A stretch of 6,106 nt of DNA. It comes from Nitrosopumilaceae archaeon (GTDB taxonomy: Archaea > Thermoproteota > Nitrososphaeria > Nitrososphaerales > Nitrosopumilaceae). Location of the stretch: positions 30,596 through 36,701 of the forward strand of contig DUJB01000007.1 in assembly GCA_013330055.1 (NCBI GenBank), in the 5' to 3' direction. Positions within the stretch are counted from its first letter, which is position 1, and the number at the start of each line of letters is the position of its first letter. The translations under genes were made by a program, and so were the position numbers. The notes beneath the pieces were generated by a model that was not told where the DNA came from, did not search any database, and worked only from the letters and a program-made list of their open reading frames with translations. Shown here in pieces: positions 5,788 to 6,106 of this stretch.

Positions 5788-6106
5788 TTCTATCCACATT
5801 AGGATTATTCTTTTTTGCAGCACTGTTGGAAATCGGAGGAGGCTATCTTGTTTGGAAATGGCTTAAAGATCACAAGGGGAAAATCTTTGGATTGGTGGGT
5901 GCGTTGATACTTTTTTCCTATGGAATAATTCCTACGTTTCAGCCTTCCAATTTCGGCAGAGTGTATGCAGCTTATGGGGGAATATTCATCATATCATCTA
6001 TAATGTGGGGATATTGGATAGACAAGAAAAAACCTGACAGACTTGAGATTGTAGGCTCAATTATTGTTCTGTTTGGTGTTGCGATTATGTTTTATTTTCC
6101 TAGATA
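5775..6106 (+). CDS. UPF0060 (YnfA-like) four-helix membrane protein, copy 2, at window edge
   Basis: This is a tandem paralogue of the preceding gene, with 110 codons visible, which is the usual full length for the family. The window ends on TA after Pro-Arg, so a stop codon probably falls exactly there. It shares with copy 1 the blocks EIGGGYLVW (Glu19 in helix 1), [16 protein letters not shown] and GSII; by hand alignment a little over half of the residues are identical. It differs in its loops: loops 1 and 3 carry eight Lys/Arg (KWLKDHKGK and DKKKPDR), while the N-terminus, loop 2 and C-terminus carry only two. This predicts both ends outside the cytoplasm, the reverse of copy 1. TTG 5775 is chosen because of GGAG 7 nt upstream and because it gives the family-typical short N-terminus. 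It overlaps copy 1 by 13 nt, so the two are probably cotranslated. Confidence 0.85.
   Translation, partial: MVEVILSTLGLFFFAALLEIGGGYLVWKWLKDHKGKIFGLVGALILFSYGIIPTFQPSNFGRVYAAYGGIFIISSIMWGYWIDKKKPDRLEIVGSIIVLFGVAIMFYFPR

Overview
The window looks like chromosomal DNA of an AT-rich archaeon, most probably a thaumarchaeon (Nitrososphaerota, Nitrosopumilales-like). The evidence is a Nop5 C/D-box RNP protein, a stand-alone eukaryote-type ribosomal protein eS30 (present in Thaumarchaeota and Crenarchaeota, absent from Euryarchaeota), a two-gene archaeal PyrD/PyrK dihydroorotate dehydrogenase, and several starts whose spacing to a TATA-like box suggests leaderless mRNAs. The assignment rests on gene content and style only; no marker of a particular genus is visible.

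Layout. Positions 1-1169 (minus strand) hold nop5, cut at its 3' end by the window edge. A 98-bp divergent promoter region (1170-1267) separates it from the plus-strand pair pyrD-pyrK (1268-2972), which overlap by 17 nt and together encode a class 1B, NAD-linked dihydroorotate dehydrogenase for pyrimidine synthesis. A large protein with a probable B12-binding domain and a radical SAM core (3026-4762) follows. Its substrate is unknown. The eS30 gene comes next (4806-4988). All these plus-strand genes are tightly packed, with gaps of about 45-55 bp that each contain a TATA-like box.

After eS30 the character changes. An AT-rich hairpin and a T-run are followed by a degraded DDE transposase (5071-5428), whose C-terminal end is still clearly readable in a shifted frame. 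Fused to its tail are two tandem, overlapping genes for four-helix membrane proteins of the UPF0060/YnfA family (5386-5787 and 5775-window end). They share a little over half of their residues, but their loop charges are reversed, which predicts opposite membrane orientations. This resembles paired small multidrug resistance (SMR) transporters that work as antiparallel heterodimers, and it is the most interesting feature of the window.

Functionally the left four-fifths is housekeeping: snoRNP-type rRNA modification, pyrimidine synthesis, a radical SAM enzyme and the ribosome. The right end is a small accessory patch next to a dead insertion sequence.
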